A stretch of 64,000 nucleotides of DNA from CAIOSQ01 sp964434345 (GTDB lineage: Bacteria > Pseudomonadota > Alphaproteobacteria > CACIAM-22H2). This document shows, piece by piece, positions 1-6,967 of the stretch. The notes beneath the pieces were generated by a model. The model made no database searches and was not told the origin of the DNA. It was given only the letters and a program-made list of their open reading frames with translations. Every line of letters begins with the position of its first letter. The stretch's first letter is position 1. The translations under genes and the position numbers were made by a program. Location: NCBI GenBank assembly GCA_964434345.1, contig CAYSUY010000002.1:1-64000 (forward strand). Direction: 5' to 3'.

Positions 1-247
1 GCACATCGCGGGCGTCGTCAACCCGCCGGCCGCGAACAAATACAGTTTCTGGACCAACGAGAAGAAGGCGCGCTCGCCGGAGGCCTGGCTCGAGGGGGCG
101 CGTCAGCATGACGGGTCATGGTGGCCCGAGTGGCAACGCTGGGTCAGCGACTTCGCCAACGGCCAGATCGCCGCGCGCGATCCGGCCGCGGGCAAGCTCA
201 AACCGATCGAGGATGCGCCAGGCAGTTACGTCGCGACGCGCGCCTGA
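1..247 (+). CDS. phaC: poly(3-hydroxyalkanoate) synthase, C-terminal fragment (cut by window edge)
   Basis: This is the last 81 codons of a gene that begins outside the window; the reading frame runs from base 2 to the TGA at 245-247. The tail contains HIAGVVNPPAANKYSFW and SWWPEWQRWV, which match the C-terminus of class I PHA synthases, the enzymes that polymerise 3-hydroxyacyl-CoA into storage granules. The catalytic Cys, the Asp and most of the fold lie upstream and cannot be checked, although the conserved HIAG histidine segment near the active site is visible at the very start. It lies 106 bases upstream of asd on the same strand. Two short GC hairpins fall in that gap without a T-run, so I do not call a terminator. 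Family assignment is confident from the tail; the class (I rather than II) is inferred. Confidence 0.85.
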   Translation, partial: HIAGVVNPPAANKYSFWTNEKKARSPEAWLEGARQHDGSWWPEWQRWVSDFANGQIAARDPAAGKLKPIEDAPGSYVATRA

Positions 248-353
248 CGCATCCTCGCCCCGAACCAGCGGCCCGCCTTGCGGGTTGCGGGACGTCGCAG
301 CGAGCAGGTAACGATTGCGGCTTCGAGCCGCCAGACATCCAAGGACGACCTCC

Positions 354-1385
354 ATGACGAGCTTCAATCCAGACGGCCAGCGCGTGGCCGTTATCGGCGC
401 GACCGGCGCCGTCGGCACCGAGATGGTCAAGGTGCTTCATGACCGGCGCTATCCCGTCAAGGAACTGCGCCTCCTCGCCTCGGCACGCAGCGCCGATCGC
501 CGGATAGCGACACCCTATGGCGACATCGCGGCACAGCCCTTCAGCCTGGAGGCCACGGCGGGCTGCGACGTCGTGCTGATGGCGGTGTCCGGCGATTTCT
601 CGAAGGAATGGGCACCGAAGATCGCCGCACAGGGCGCAGTCGTGATCGATAACTCGAGCGCCTGGCGCTACGATCCCGCGATCCCGCTCGTCGTGCCGGA
701 GATCAACGCGGCGGCGGCCCGAGGCCACCGCCTGATCGCCAATCCGAACTGCACGACGGCGGTCCTCGTCGTCGCGCTGTGGCCCCTGCACAAGGCCTTC
801 GGTCTCAAGCGTGTCATCGTGTCCACCTATCAGGCCACATCCGGCGCGGGCGCCGAGGGCATGGAGGAACTGATCGAGGGTACGAAGGCCGTGCTCGCCG
901 GACAGACCCCGGTGAACAAGGTGTTCCAGTACCCAATCCCCTTCAACGTCATCCCCCATATCGACGTGTTCCAGGACAATGGCTACACGAAGGAGGAGAT
1001 GAAGGTGGTCTGGGAGAGCCGCAAGATCATGGGGCTTCCCGACCTCGTCGCGAGTTGCACGGCGGTACGCATCCCGACGATGCGCGTCCATGCGGAATCC
1101 GTGACCATCGAGTTCGAGCGCCCGGCGACGCCCGAGGCCGCGCGGGCCCTGCTCGCCAGTGCGCCCGGGGTCAAGCTGGTCGACGACCCCGCCAACCGTC
1201 GCTACCCGCTGCCCCTGACGGCGACGGGCGCCTACGATGTCGAGGTCGGCCGCATCCGCCAGAGCCTCGTGTTCGGCGCCAACGGCCTTGACCTCTTCCT
1301 CGCGGGCGACCAATTGCTCAAGGGCGCGGCGCTCAACGCCGTGCAGATCGCCGAGTGCGTGTTGGCCAGCCCAAGCGCCGCGTGA
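354..1385 (+). CDS. asd: aspartate-semialdehyde dehydrogenase
   Basis: Reduces L-aspartyl-4-phosphate to aspartate 4-semialdehyde with NADPH, the branch step to lysine/diaminopimelate, threonine and methionine. The 343-residue protein opens with the dinucleotide-binding loop VIGATGAVG (residues 13-21), has the catalytic Cys133 in NPNCTT, and has the substrate-binding RIPTMRVH stretch with His246. Length is normal for the family. I chose the ATG at 354 because AAGGA lies at 341-345 at good spacing and because the protein then begins just before the Rossmann strand; a longer in-frame start at 315 adds only unconserved residues. Its stop overlaps the GTG of the 46-residue membrane peptide by three bases, so it leads a coupled cluster that also contains a threonine-synthase-like gene, consistent with aspartate-family metabolism. 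Confidence 0.95.
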   Translation: MTSFNPDGQRVAVIGATGAVGTEMVKVLHDRRYPVKELRLLASARSADRRIATPYGDIAAQPFSLEATAGCDVVLMAVSGDFSKEWAPKIAAQGAVVIDNSSAWRYDPAIPLVVPEINAAAARGHRLIANPNCTTAVLVVALWPLHKAFGLKRVIVSTYQATSGAGAEGMEELIEGTKAVLAGQTPVNKVFQYPIPFNVIPHIDVFQDNGYTKEEMKVVWESRKIMGLPDLVASCTAVRIPTMRVHAESVTIEFERPATPEAARALLASAPGVKLVDDPANRRYPLPLTATGAYDVEVGRIRQSLVFGANGLDLFLAGDQLLKGAALNAVQIAECVLASPSAA

Positions 1386-1522
1386 CGATCCGCGGCCGAA
1401 GCATCCCCGCCCCGCGGCCGACCGTCTGGGCGGGGATCGTCTTCGTGCTGCGCTATGGCATTCCTGTGATCGCGTTCGGCGCGACGATCGACATTCTCCT
1501 CGTTCTGCTTCGTGCCGCATGA
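1382..1522 (+). CDS. 46-residue single-span membrane peptide
   Basis: A short gene that fits exactly between its neighbours: its GTG (1382) overlaps the asd stop, and its TGA (1520-1522) overlaps the ATG (1519) of the next gene in the ATGA arrangement. The predicted peptide has a basic, proline-containing head (residues 1-14, beginning MTIRGRSIP) and then one long hydrophobic segment from about residue 17 to 44 that reads as a transmembrane helix. I do not recognise a family. The double translational coupling is the main evidence that it is real rather than chance. By position it could be an anchor or partner for the acyltransferase that follows. A random open frame in GC-rich DNA remains possible, but it would rarely end with both overlaps in place. 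Confidence 0.6.
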   Translation: MTIRGRSIPAPRPTVWAGIVFVLRYGIPVIAFGATIDILLVLLRAA

Positions 1523-2457
1523 CGAGGTGCCGGGAGATCGCTCCGGATCTCTGGGAAGCGGCCTGCGCGGCGGCCGCCTTCGTTCCGCTGCAACAATCGG
1601 CCGCCTACGCGGCCGCCCTTGCCCGCCGCGGGCGGATCGTGCGGCGCTGGCTGATCGAGGGGACCGATGGGCACACCCTCTACGGCATGCAGGCGGCAAC
1701 ACGACGGATCGCCGGATTCTCGGCGCTGACGACCGCGCTGCGCGGTCCTTTTCCCTTCCGGACCGATGCGCTGGCAACGGGCAGCGCGCCGCTCGCAGCG
1801 GCGATCGGCGCGATGTCCAGGCCCTGGCCGCATGCGCTGATCTGCGCCCCCGAACTCGACGACGGCCCCGCCGCGACGCAGGCGCTGCGCGATGCGCGGC
1901 TGAGACGCGTGATGACGCCGCAGGCGCTCGCGCAGGTCGATCTGCGCGGCGACAAGGCGGGGCTGCGGCGTCGGCTCGACGGCAAGTGGCGCAACCGTCT
2001 CGTCAAGGCGGAGTCTGCGGGGTTGCGCATCGACATCGCCCGTGGCGGCGCAGCGATGACGTGGCTCTGCGCCGCGCATGGGCGGCTCATGCGGGCGAAA
2101 GGGTTTCGCGGCCTGCCATCGGATTTCGTCGCCGATCTCGCTGCGGTCAGCGCGCGCCGGGACGTCTTCGTCTGCACCGCGGAACACCGGCGGCAGACGG
2201 TCGCCGCCGCGCTGTTCCTGCGCCATGGGGCAGGCGCGACCTACCTCGCCGCAGCAGCCGAGCCCGAGGGCCGCGCGCGCCATGCCGGCACATTGCTGCT
2301 CTGGCGTGGTCTGGTCGCCCTGCAGGAGGCCGGCGTCACGACCTGCGATCGCGGGACGATCGACACCGACCGGTCCCCCACGCTCGCACGATTCAAGCTC
2401 GGTGCCGCGGCCGGGATCGTCATCCCCTGCGGCACCTGGACACCGTCACCACTCTGA
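1519..2457 (+). CDS. FemAB/GNAT-like acyltransferase family protein
   Basis: A 312-residue protein with features of the BioF2-like/FemAB branch of the GNAT fold: a first half with WEAACAAAAFVPLQQSAAY near the start (a position typical of these proteins for the 'hQS..w' motif), a central DLRGDKAGLRRRL and WRNRLVKAE stretch typical of tRNA- or acyl-CoA-dependent FemX/BioF2 proteins, and a C-terminal ALFLRHGAGATYL strand and helix. Such enzymes transfer amino-acyl or acyl groups; the substrate cannot be deduced. ATG 1519 overlaps the stop of the membrane peptide (ATGA), which decides the start. The next gene follows after 13 bases. It has no signal peptide and no membrane helix, so it probably acts in the cytoplasm, perhaps tethered by the small peptide. 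The family call is from motif impression rather than alignment. Confidence 0.7.
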   Translation: MTRCREIAPDLWEAACAAAAFVPLQQSAAYAAALARRGRIVRRWLIEGTDGHTLYGMQAATRRIAGFSALTTALRGPFPFRTDALATGSAPLAAAIGAMSRPWPHALICAPELDDGPAATQALRDARLRRVMTPQALAQVDLRGDKAGLRRRLDGKWRNRLVKAESAGLRIDIARGGAAMTWLCAAHGRLMRAKGFRGLPSDFVADLAAVSARRDVFVCTAEHRRQTVAAALFLRHGAGATYLAAAAEPEGRARHAGTLLLWRGLVALQEAGVTTCDRGTIDTDRSPTLARFKLGAAAGIVIPCGTWTPSPL

Positions 2458-2470
2458 AACAGGCAACCCC

Positions 2471-3679
2471 ATGACAAGCCATGTCTCGATCTCCTGCCGC
2501 GCCTGCGGCCTGGCCGCCACGCTGCGCGATACGCGCTGCCATGCCTGCGGAGGAACGCTCGGGTTCGCCTACGAGACCCCGGTGCGCTGGCCCTCCCATC
2601 CGGGGCGGGTCTGGGATTATGCCGACCTGCTGCCCGTGCCGCGCGACGTCGCGCCGGTCACGCTCGGCGAGGGCGGCACGCCGCTCGTTGCCGCGCATCG
2701 CTTCCATGCCGCACGGATCTGGTGGAAATGCGAGGGCGCCAATCCCACGGGTTCCCAGAAGGACCGCGCGATCTCGCTGGCCTTCACCCATGCCCGCGCG
2801 ATCGGGGCGCGGCGCGTCGCCGTGGCCTCGACCGGCAGCGTCGGTCTCGCCTGCGCCGCCTACGCCGCGCGCGCCGGCCTGCCCTGCATGATCCTGATGC
2901 CGCGCGACACGCCGGCCGAACGCATGAAGCCCATGCTCGCCTTCGGCGCGATCGTCGCCGCGGTCGACTCGACATTCGAGACCATCGAGCATCTGCTGCG
3001 CGCGCTCGACGACAGCTGGTATCAGGCCAGTACCATCGCCGCCCTGTCGCCCTATCAGTCGGAAGGGCCCAAGACCATCGCCTACGAGGTGGTCGCGCAG
3101 CTCGGTCGTGCGCCCGACTGGTTCGTCGTGCCCGTGGGCGGTGGCGGAACGCTCGCCGGAATCTGGCGCGGCTTCCAGGACCTGCGGCGGATCGGCCGGA
3201 TCGACCGGTTGCCGCGCATGGTCAGCGTACAGACGGCGACCTTCAACGCGCTGGAGATCGGTCTCGCGCGCGGTCTGTCGACGATGGCGGAACTCGCGGA
3301 GATCGCCGCCGACGAGAGCCATCCGACCATCGCGCGAAACCTCAAGCATGGCGTGCCGCCGGATGCGCTGGCGGCATTGGCGGCGCTGCGCGAGAGCGAT
3401 GGCGCGGCGATCTCGGTCGACGAACAGGCGATACGCTCCTGGCATCTGCGCCTGCCTGCCGAGGAGGGGATATTCGCCGAGCCGAGTTGCGCCGCCGCGC
3501 CTGCCGGGATCGAGGCACTCGCGGCGGCTGGCCGTATCAAGCCCGACGACGTGGTCGTCGCGCTGGTCACCGGCTCCGGCCTCCGCGAACCCGGAGCCCT
3601 GCCGCCGGCCACGCCGGTCACGCTTCCCGCCTCGGTCTCGCCGGCGGATCTCGACCGCCTGGTGCCGCGCGTCGACTGA
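2471..3679 (+). CDS. threonine-synthase-like PLP enzyme with N-terminal zinc ribbon
   Basis: A 402-residue fold-type II PLP enzyme. The N-terminus carries two CxxC pairs (Cys9/Cys12 and Cys23/Cys26) forming a probable zinc ribbon, followed by LGEGGTPL (residues 66-73), the PLP lysine in NPTGSQKDR (Lys97) and the phosphate-binding GGGGTLAG (223-230). This layout is typical of threonine synthase-like enzymes, which convert O-phosphohomoserine to threonine. The loop that is usually SSGN is here ASTGSVG, with Ser in place of the Asn that contacts the PLP ring, so a changed substrate (another beta- or gamma-substituted amino acid) is possible. It follows asd and the acyltransferase in one operon, which favours aspartate-family metabolism. 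I leave the symbol open because a separate canonical thrC may exist elsewhere. Confidence 0.8.
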   Translation: MTSHVSISCRACGLAATLRDTRCHACGGTLGFAYETPVRWPSHPGRVWDYADLLPVPRDVAPVTLGEGGTPLVAAHRFHAARIWWKCEGANPTGSQKDRAISLAFTHARAIGARRVAVASTGSVGLACAAYAARAGLPCMILMPRDTPAERMKPMLAFGAIVAAVDSTFETIEHLLRALDDSWYQASTIAALSPYQSEGPKTIAYEVVAQLGRAPDWFVVPVGGGGTLAGIWRGFQDLRRIGRIDRLPRMVSVQTATFNALEIGLARGLSTMAELAEIAADESHPTIARNLKHGVPPDALAALAALRESDGAAISVDEQAIRSWHLRLPAEEGIFAEPSCAAAPAGIEALAAAGRIKPDDVVVALVTGSGLREPGALPPATPVTLPASVSPADLDRLVPRVD

Positions 3680-3686
3680 GCGCGGG

Positions 3687-4220
3687 TCAGCCGACGATCC
3701 CGGCCTCGCGATACGCCGCAGCGAGCGCCGCATAGCGCGGTGGCGCTTCGCGCATGTTCGCCGCTTCGGCGTCGCTGACGCGGCGTACGAAGCGCGCCGG
3801 GGTTCCGGCCCAGAGTTCACCGCTGCCGACGCGCTTTCCGGGCGTCACCAGGGCGCCGGCAGCGACCATGCCGCCCGCCGCCACGACGGCGCCATCCATC
3901 ACGCAGGCCTTCATCCCGACGAAGGCGCCGGACTCGATCGTGCATCCGTGGATCATCGCCATGTGGCCGATGAGCACGTCGTCGCCGACGATCGTCTCGA
4001 ACCTGTTGCGCGTCACGTGCACGACGCTGCCGTCCTGGATGTTGGTGCCACGGCCGATGCGGATCCGATTGACGTCGCCGCGGAGGATCGCGCCGAACCA
4101 GATGCTCGATCCGGCACCGATCTCCACGTCGCCGATCACCGTGGCCGTCGGCGCCAGCCAAGCCTCCGGATCGATGGACGGGGCGATCCCGCGCCAGGGC
4201 CGGATCAGCGCGCCGGTCAC
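3687..4220 (-). CDS. gamma-carbonic anhydrase-like hexapeptide protein
   Basis: A 177-residue left-handed beta-helix protein with repeated hexapeptide turns. It has the three metal-ligand histidines expected of the gamma-carbonic anhydrase family: His68 (SVVHVT), His86 and His91 (IGHMAMIHG). An Arg/Asp pair is also present in LRGDVN and IQDGS. Members either hydrate CO2 or serve as binding or scaffold proteins (PaaY, CaiE, YrdA); the PaaY-like length suggests possible thioesterase or carbonic anhydrase activity, not provable here. Its ATG (4220) overlaps the argC stop (ATGA), so it is translated after argC. It is cytoplasmic, with no signal peptide. It ends only 8 bases from the convergent threonine-synthase-like gene. 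Confidence 0.88.
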   Translation of the reverse strand: MTGALIRPWRGIAPSIDPEAWLAPTATVIGDVEIGAGSSIWFGAILRGDVNRIRIGRGTNIQDGSVVHVTRNRFETIVGDDVLIGHMAMIHGCTIESGAFVGMKACVMDGAVVAAGGMVAAGALVTPGKRVGSGELWAGTPARFVRRVSDAEAANMREAPPRYAALAAAYREAGIVG

Positions 4221-5158
4221 GCCAGCCCCAACATCATCTCGAGCGACTGGACCGCCGCGCCCGACGCGCCCTTGCCGAGATTGTCGAGACGGGCGACGAG
4301 TACCGCCTGACGATGGCGCTCCGATCCAAACACCCGCAATTCCATGCGGTTGGTGTCGTTCAGCGCCTCCGGTTCGAGCCGATCATAGCCCTTCACGGAC
4401 GGATCGACCGGAACCACGGACACCCAGGGGCTTCCGGCATAGCGCCGCGCGAGCGAGTCGTGGAGATCGGCCAGCTTGACCGCCCCCGGCAGCGTATCGA
4501 GATGCAACGGAACGCTGACCAGCATGCCGCAGCGGTAATTCGCGACCGACGGCACGAAGATCGGCCGCCGCGACAACCGCGCATGGAGTTGCATCTCGGG
4601 CAGATGCTTGTGCTCGAAGCCGAGGCCATAGAGTTCGAAGGCCGGCGCCACGCCCGCCTCGTAGGCCTCGATCATCGACTTGCCGCCGCCCGAATAACCG
4701 CTCACGGCATTGATCGTCACCGGATGGTCGGCGGCAAGCAGACCATCGTCCACCAGCGGTCGCAGCAGCGCGATCGCCCCGGTGGGATAGCACCCGGGAT
4801 TGGCGACGCGACGCGCGGCGCGAACGGCTGCGGACTGCTCGGCGGACAGTTCGGGAAAGCCGAAGACCCATCCGGGGGCGGTGCGATGGGCCGTGCTTGC
4901 ATCGATGATGCGCGGCGCCGCTGCGCCAAGTTCATCGGCCAGCCCCACCGCCTCGCGCGCGGCATCGTCGGGAAGGCAGAGGATCACCACGTCGACGGAC
5001 GCCATCATCGCGCGCCGGGCTGCCGGATCCTTGCGCCGGTCGGCGGCGATCGACTTCACGACGATGGCGGGGTGGGCCTCCAGACGTTGACGAATGCCGA
5101 GGCCGGTCGTGCCCGCTTCTCCATCGATGAAGACCGTATGCTGGGTGCTGGCGCTCAT
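4217..5158 (-). CDS. argC: N-acetyl-gamma-glutamyl-phosphate reductase (type 2)
   Basis: Third enzyme of arginine synthesis, reducing N-acetylglutamyl-5-phosphate to the semialdehyde with NADPH. The 313-residue length is that of the short type 2 form. Visible are the nucleotide-binding IDGEAGTTG (residues 11-19), the catalytic Cys123 in NPGCYPTG, the SGYSGGGK loop and the His-containing GFEHKHLPE. The start at 5158 is supported by AGGAG seven or eight bases upstream; the longer frame to 5221 has no such site and runs into the rpsI terminator. It lies just downstream of rplM-rpsI, a gene order common in Alphaproteobacteria, but is separated from them by a strong hairpin terminator at 5224-5258, so it probably has its own promoter in the narrow gap or depends on read-through. 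Confidence 0.95.
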   Translation of the reverse strand: MSASTQHTVFIDGEAGTTGLGIRQRLEAHPAIVVKSIAADRRKDPAARRAMMASVDVVILCLPDDAAREAVGLADELGAAAPRIIDASTAHRTAPGWVFGFPELSAEQSAAVRAARRVANPGCYPTGAIALLRPLVDDGLLAADHPVTINAVSGYSGGGKSMIEAYEAGVAPAFELYGLGFEHKHLPEMQLHARLSRRPIFVPSVANYRCGMLVSVPLHLDTLPGAVKLADLHDSLARRYAGSPWVSVVPVDPSVKGYDRLEPEALNDTNRMELRVFGSERHRQAVLVARLDNLGKGASGAAVQSLEMMLGLA

Positions 5159-5223
5159 GTCGATGATCTCCTGCTGCCGCGCCCGCCGCACCTGTGGTCG
5201 AAGGAGGCGCGGACCGGGCAAAG

Positions 5224-5259
5224 AAAAAGGGGCGTTCCGGCGAGGAGCGCCCCTTTTCC
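5224..5259 (-). terminator. rho-independent terminator of rplM-rpsI (may work both ways)
   Basis: An inverted repeat with arms AAAAAGGGGCG (5225-5235) and CGCCCCTTTT (5249-5258) surrounds a 13-base loop just after the rpsI stop. Read on the minus strand, the GC stem is followed by a run of T, the classic intrinsic terminator shape. The A-rich other flank could also make it act on the plus strand. It separates the ribosomal protein pair from argC. Confidence 0.85.
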
Positions 5260-5299
5260 CTTGGACACGCCCCGGACCGGGGCCGACGCGCGCGGCGCG

Positions 5300-5824
5300 T
5301 CAGCGCTTCGAGAACTGGAAGCTGCGTCGCGCCTTCGCGCGGCCGTACTTCTTGCGCTCGACCACGCGGCTGTCGCGGGTCAGGAAGCCGACCTGCTTCA
5401 GGATCTTGCGCAGCGCCGGCTCGTACAGGGTCAGCGCCTTCGAGATGCCGTGGCGCACCGCGCCGGCCTGGCCCGAGAGCCCGCCGCCGACGACCGTGCA
5501 CATGACGTCGAACTGGTTGAGGCGGTCGGAGACCAGGAAGGGCTGCTGGATGATCATGCGCAGCACCGGGCGCGCGAAGTAGGTCTGCGCGTCGCGGCCG
5601 TTGATCGTGATGCGGCCCTTGCCCGCCTTCACCCACACGCGGGCGACGGCGTTCTTGCGCTTGCCGGTGGCGTAGGCGCGGCCCTTGGCGTCCTTCTGCG
5701 GCGCGGGGAGCGCCTGCTCGCCGGCGGCGGCGCCCTGTGCCGCCGCGACGGCGGCGTTGGCCATCGCCAGGTCGGCGAGGCTGCGGGTGCGGGTCAGCGT
5801 GGTGCCCGTGTTCTTCTCGGCCAT
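5300..5824 (-). CDS. rpsI: 30S ribosomal protein S9
   Basis: Small-subunit protein S9, whose C-terminal tail reaches the P-site tRNA. The 174-residue protein has the conserved core from about residue 50 (YATGKRKNAVARV, the GxGGLSGQA-type turn as GGGLSGQAGA, LTRDSRVVERKKYG) and the typical basic end KARRSFQFSKR. The first 48 or so residues form an alanine-rich, low-complexity extension, which many alphaproteobacterial S9 proteins also have and the E. coli protein lacks. Its ATG follows the rplM stop by four bases, so the two are co-transcribed from the promoter upstream of rplM. A hairpin terminator lies about 40 bases beyond the stop. Confidence 0.97.
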   Translation of the reverse strand: MAEKNTGTTLTRTRSLADLAMANAAVAAAQGAAAGEQALPAPQKDAKGRAYATGKRKNAVARVWVKAGKGRITINGRDAQTYFARPVLRMIIQQPFLVSDRLNQFDVMCTVVGGGLSGQAGAVRHGISKALTLYEPALRKILKQVGFLTRDSRVVERKKYGRAKARRSFQFSKR

Positions 5825-5828
5825 GGTG

Positions 5829-6302
5829 TCACGCGCTCCGCTTGTTCTTGGGGTTCATCTTCGCGACGTCGAGGACGGTGGGGTTCTGCGCGGCGTGCGG
5901 ATGCTCCGGGCCGGCATAGACCTTGAGGTTGCCCATCTGGTCGCGGGCCAGCGGCGAGTCCTTCTTCATCATGCGCTCGACCGCGCGGACCACCAGCTTG
6001 TGCGGCGTCTTGCCGGCGAGGGTCTGGCGCGGGGTGCGCTCCTTCACGCCACCCGGGAAGCCGGTGTGGTAGTGGAACACCTTGTCGTTCATCTTGTTGC
6101 CGGTCAGGCGGACCTTCGCGGCGTTGATGATGACGACGTTGTCGCCGCAATCGACGTGCGGCGTGAAACCGGGCTTGTGCTTGCCCTTGAGGCGAAGCGC
6201 CACGATCGAAGCGAGACGCCCGAGAACGACGCCATCGGCATCGATCAGGATCCACTTCTTGTCCTTCGCCGCAGCCGCGACGGTCATCGAATAGGTTTTC
6301 AT
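5829..6302 (-). CDS. rplM: 50S ribosomal protein L13
   Basis: Large-subunit assembly protein L13. The 157-residue product starts MKTYS and contains KKWILIDADGVVLGRLAS, LKGKHKPGFTPH, GDNVVIINAAKV and the GPEHPHAAQNP end, all family signatures. The ATG at 6302 matches the usual MKTYS start; the longer frame to 6389 would begin inside the -35 box described below and is therefore excluded. The gene is the first in a two-gene operon with rpsI. The untranslated leader would be about 50 bases, too short for an obvious large regulatory RNA. I saw no conserved protein-binding structure in it. Confidence 0.97.
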   Translation of the reverse strand: MKTYSMTVAAAAKDKKWILIDADGVVLGRLASIVALRLKGKHKPGFTPHVDCGDNVVIINAAKVRLTGNKMNDKVFHYHTGFPGGVKERTPRQTLAGKTPHKLVVRAVERMMKKDSPLARDQMGNLKVYAGPEHPHAAQNPTVLDVAKMNPKNKRSA

Positions 6303-6360
6303 CGGGTACAGGGCCCTGTTTGTGCGGTCGCCGACGCCGGGGACCGGCGCGAGGCGGCGG

Positions 6361-6389
6361 AGTATCTTCACCACCCCCTCTTGCGTCAA
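6361..6389 (-). promoter_or_regulatory. sigma-70-type promoter for rplM-rpsI
   Basis: On the minus strand TTGACG (6384-6389) is followed after exactly 17 bases by GATACT (6361-6366), a near-consensus housekeeping promoter. Transcription would begin near 6353, giving a leader of about 50 bases before the rplM ATG at 6302. The same two hexamers recur upstream of the CoA-transferase gene, which supports this as the organism's preferred promoter form. Confidence 0.8.
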
Positions 6390-6458
6390 CGGAAAACGCT
6401 GTCGTTGCGACGTTTTATCGATACGGTATCATAGTACCGCTTGCCCGCACCCCGCCGA

Positions 6459-6887
6459 TCAGGCGCGCGGCGGTATCGAGTAGGTCCCCGTGACATGAGC
6501 GACGGCATCGGCCTCGCCCTCCGACCGCAGGACGACCTCCGACACCGCGAGGCGCTTGCCCAGCTTGAGGATACGGCCCTCGGCCAGGACGTCGCGAGGC
6601 GCCGGCTTGCGCAGAAAATTGATGTTCAGGCTGGTGGTCACCGCCAGTTCCACCTTGCCGATCATGGAGAGCGTCACGGCGTACATCGCATAATCGGCGA
6701 GCGCCATGAGGATCGGCCCCGCGATCGTGCCGCCGGGACGCAGAAAGCCCCCGTCGTAAGGCGCGCGGGCGACCGCGTGCCCGTAAGCAAGCGCATCGAG
6801 ACGAAAACCGAGCTGTCGCGCGATCGGCAACTGGGCGTCGACGAGGGCGTCGAACGCAGCGTGGGACAGCAGGGGGGCGATGGTCAT
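6459..6887 (-). CDS. PaaI-family hotdog thioesterase
   Basis: A 142-residue single hotdog-fold protein with the features of the PaaI/YdiI group: the helix segment GGTIAGPILMALADYAMYAV (containing the usual G-x-x-x-x-x-x-D acid position), followed by LAVTTSLNINFLRKPAP, the conserved strand that lines the acyl-CoA tunnel. These enzymes hydrolyse acyl-CoA thioesters in the cytoplasm; the acyl group is unknown. The start at 6887 gives a normal family length; the frame continues to 6986 but that part is unconserved and would overlap the divergent crotonase start. It lies upstream of rplM on the same strand with about 70 bases between, and divergent from the crotonase at 6968. That pairing of a thioesterase with CoA enzymes suggests acyl-CoA housekeeping. 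Confidence 0.88.
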   Translation of the reverse strand: MTIAPLLSHAAFDALVDAQLPIARQLGFRLDALAYGHAVARAPYDGGFLRPGGTIAGPILMALADYAMYAVTLSMIGKVELAVTTSLNINFLRKPAPRDVLAEGRILKLGKRLAVSEVVLRSEGEADAVAHVTGTYSIPPRA

Positions 6888-6967
6888 CGGCCGGCCTTTC
6901 GCCTTGAACTCGACCAGAAGAGGGCCGCAAATACAAGCGCACATCCTTCGCGTCCAGGAACATGCCC

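Noticed and set aside
317..331. Hairpin GCGGCTTCGAGCCGC upstream of asd as a terminator or lysine riboswitch part
   Set aside because: Six-base stem without a T-run and no larger conserved structure; the gap is only 106 bases.
198..1520. A 440-codon minus-strand open frame over asd
   Set aside because: asd is intact with its active-site Cys and His; the reverse frame has no family features.
4313..5926. A 537-codon plus-strand open frame over argC and rpsI
   Set aside because: It crosses a strong terminator and the ribosomal protein gene on the other strand; a mirror frame.
6423..6440. Small imperfect dyad near the end of the thioesterase gene
   Set aside because: Short and without a GC-rich stem or T-run; does not look like a terminator or operator.
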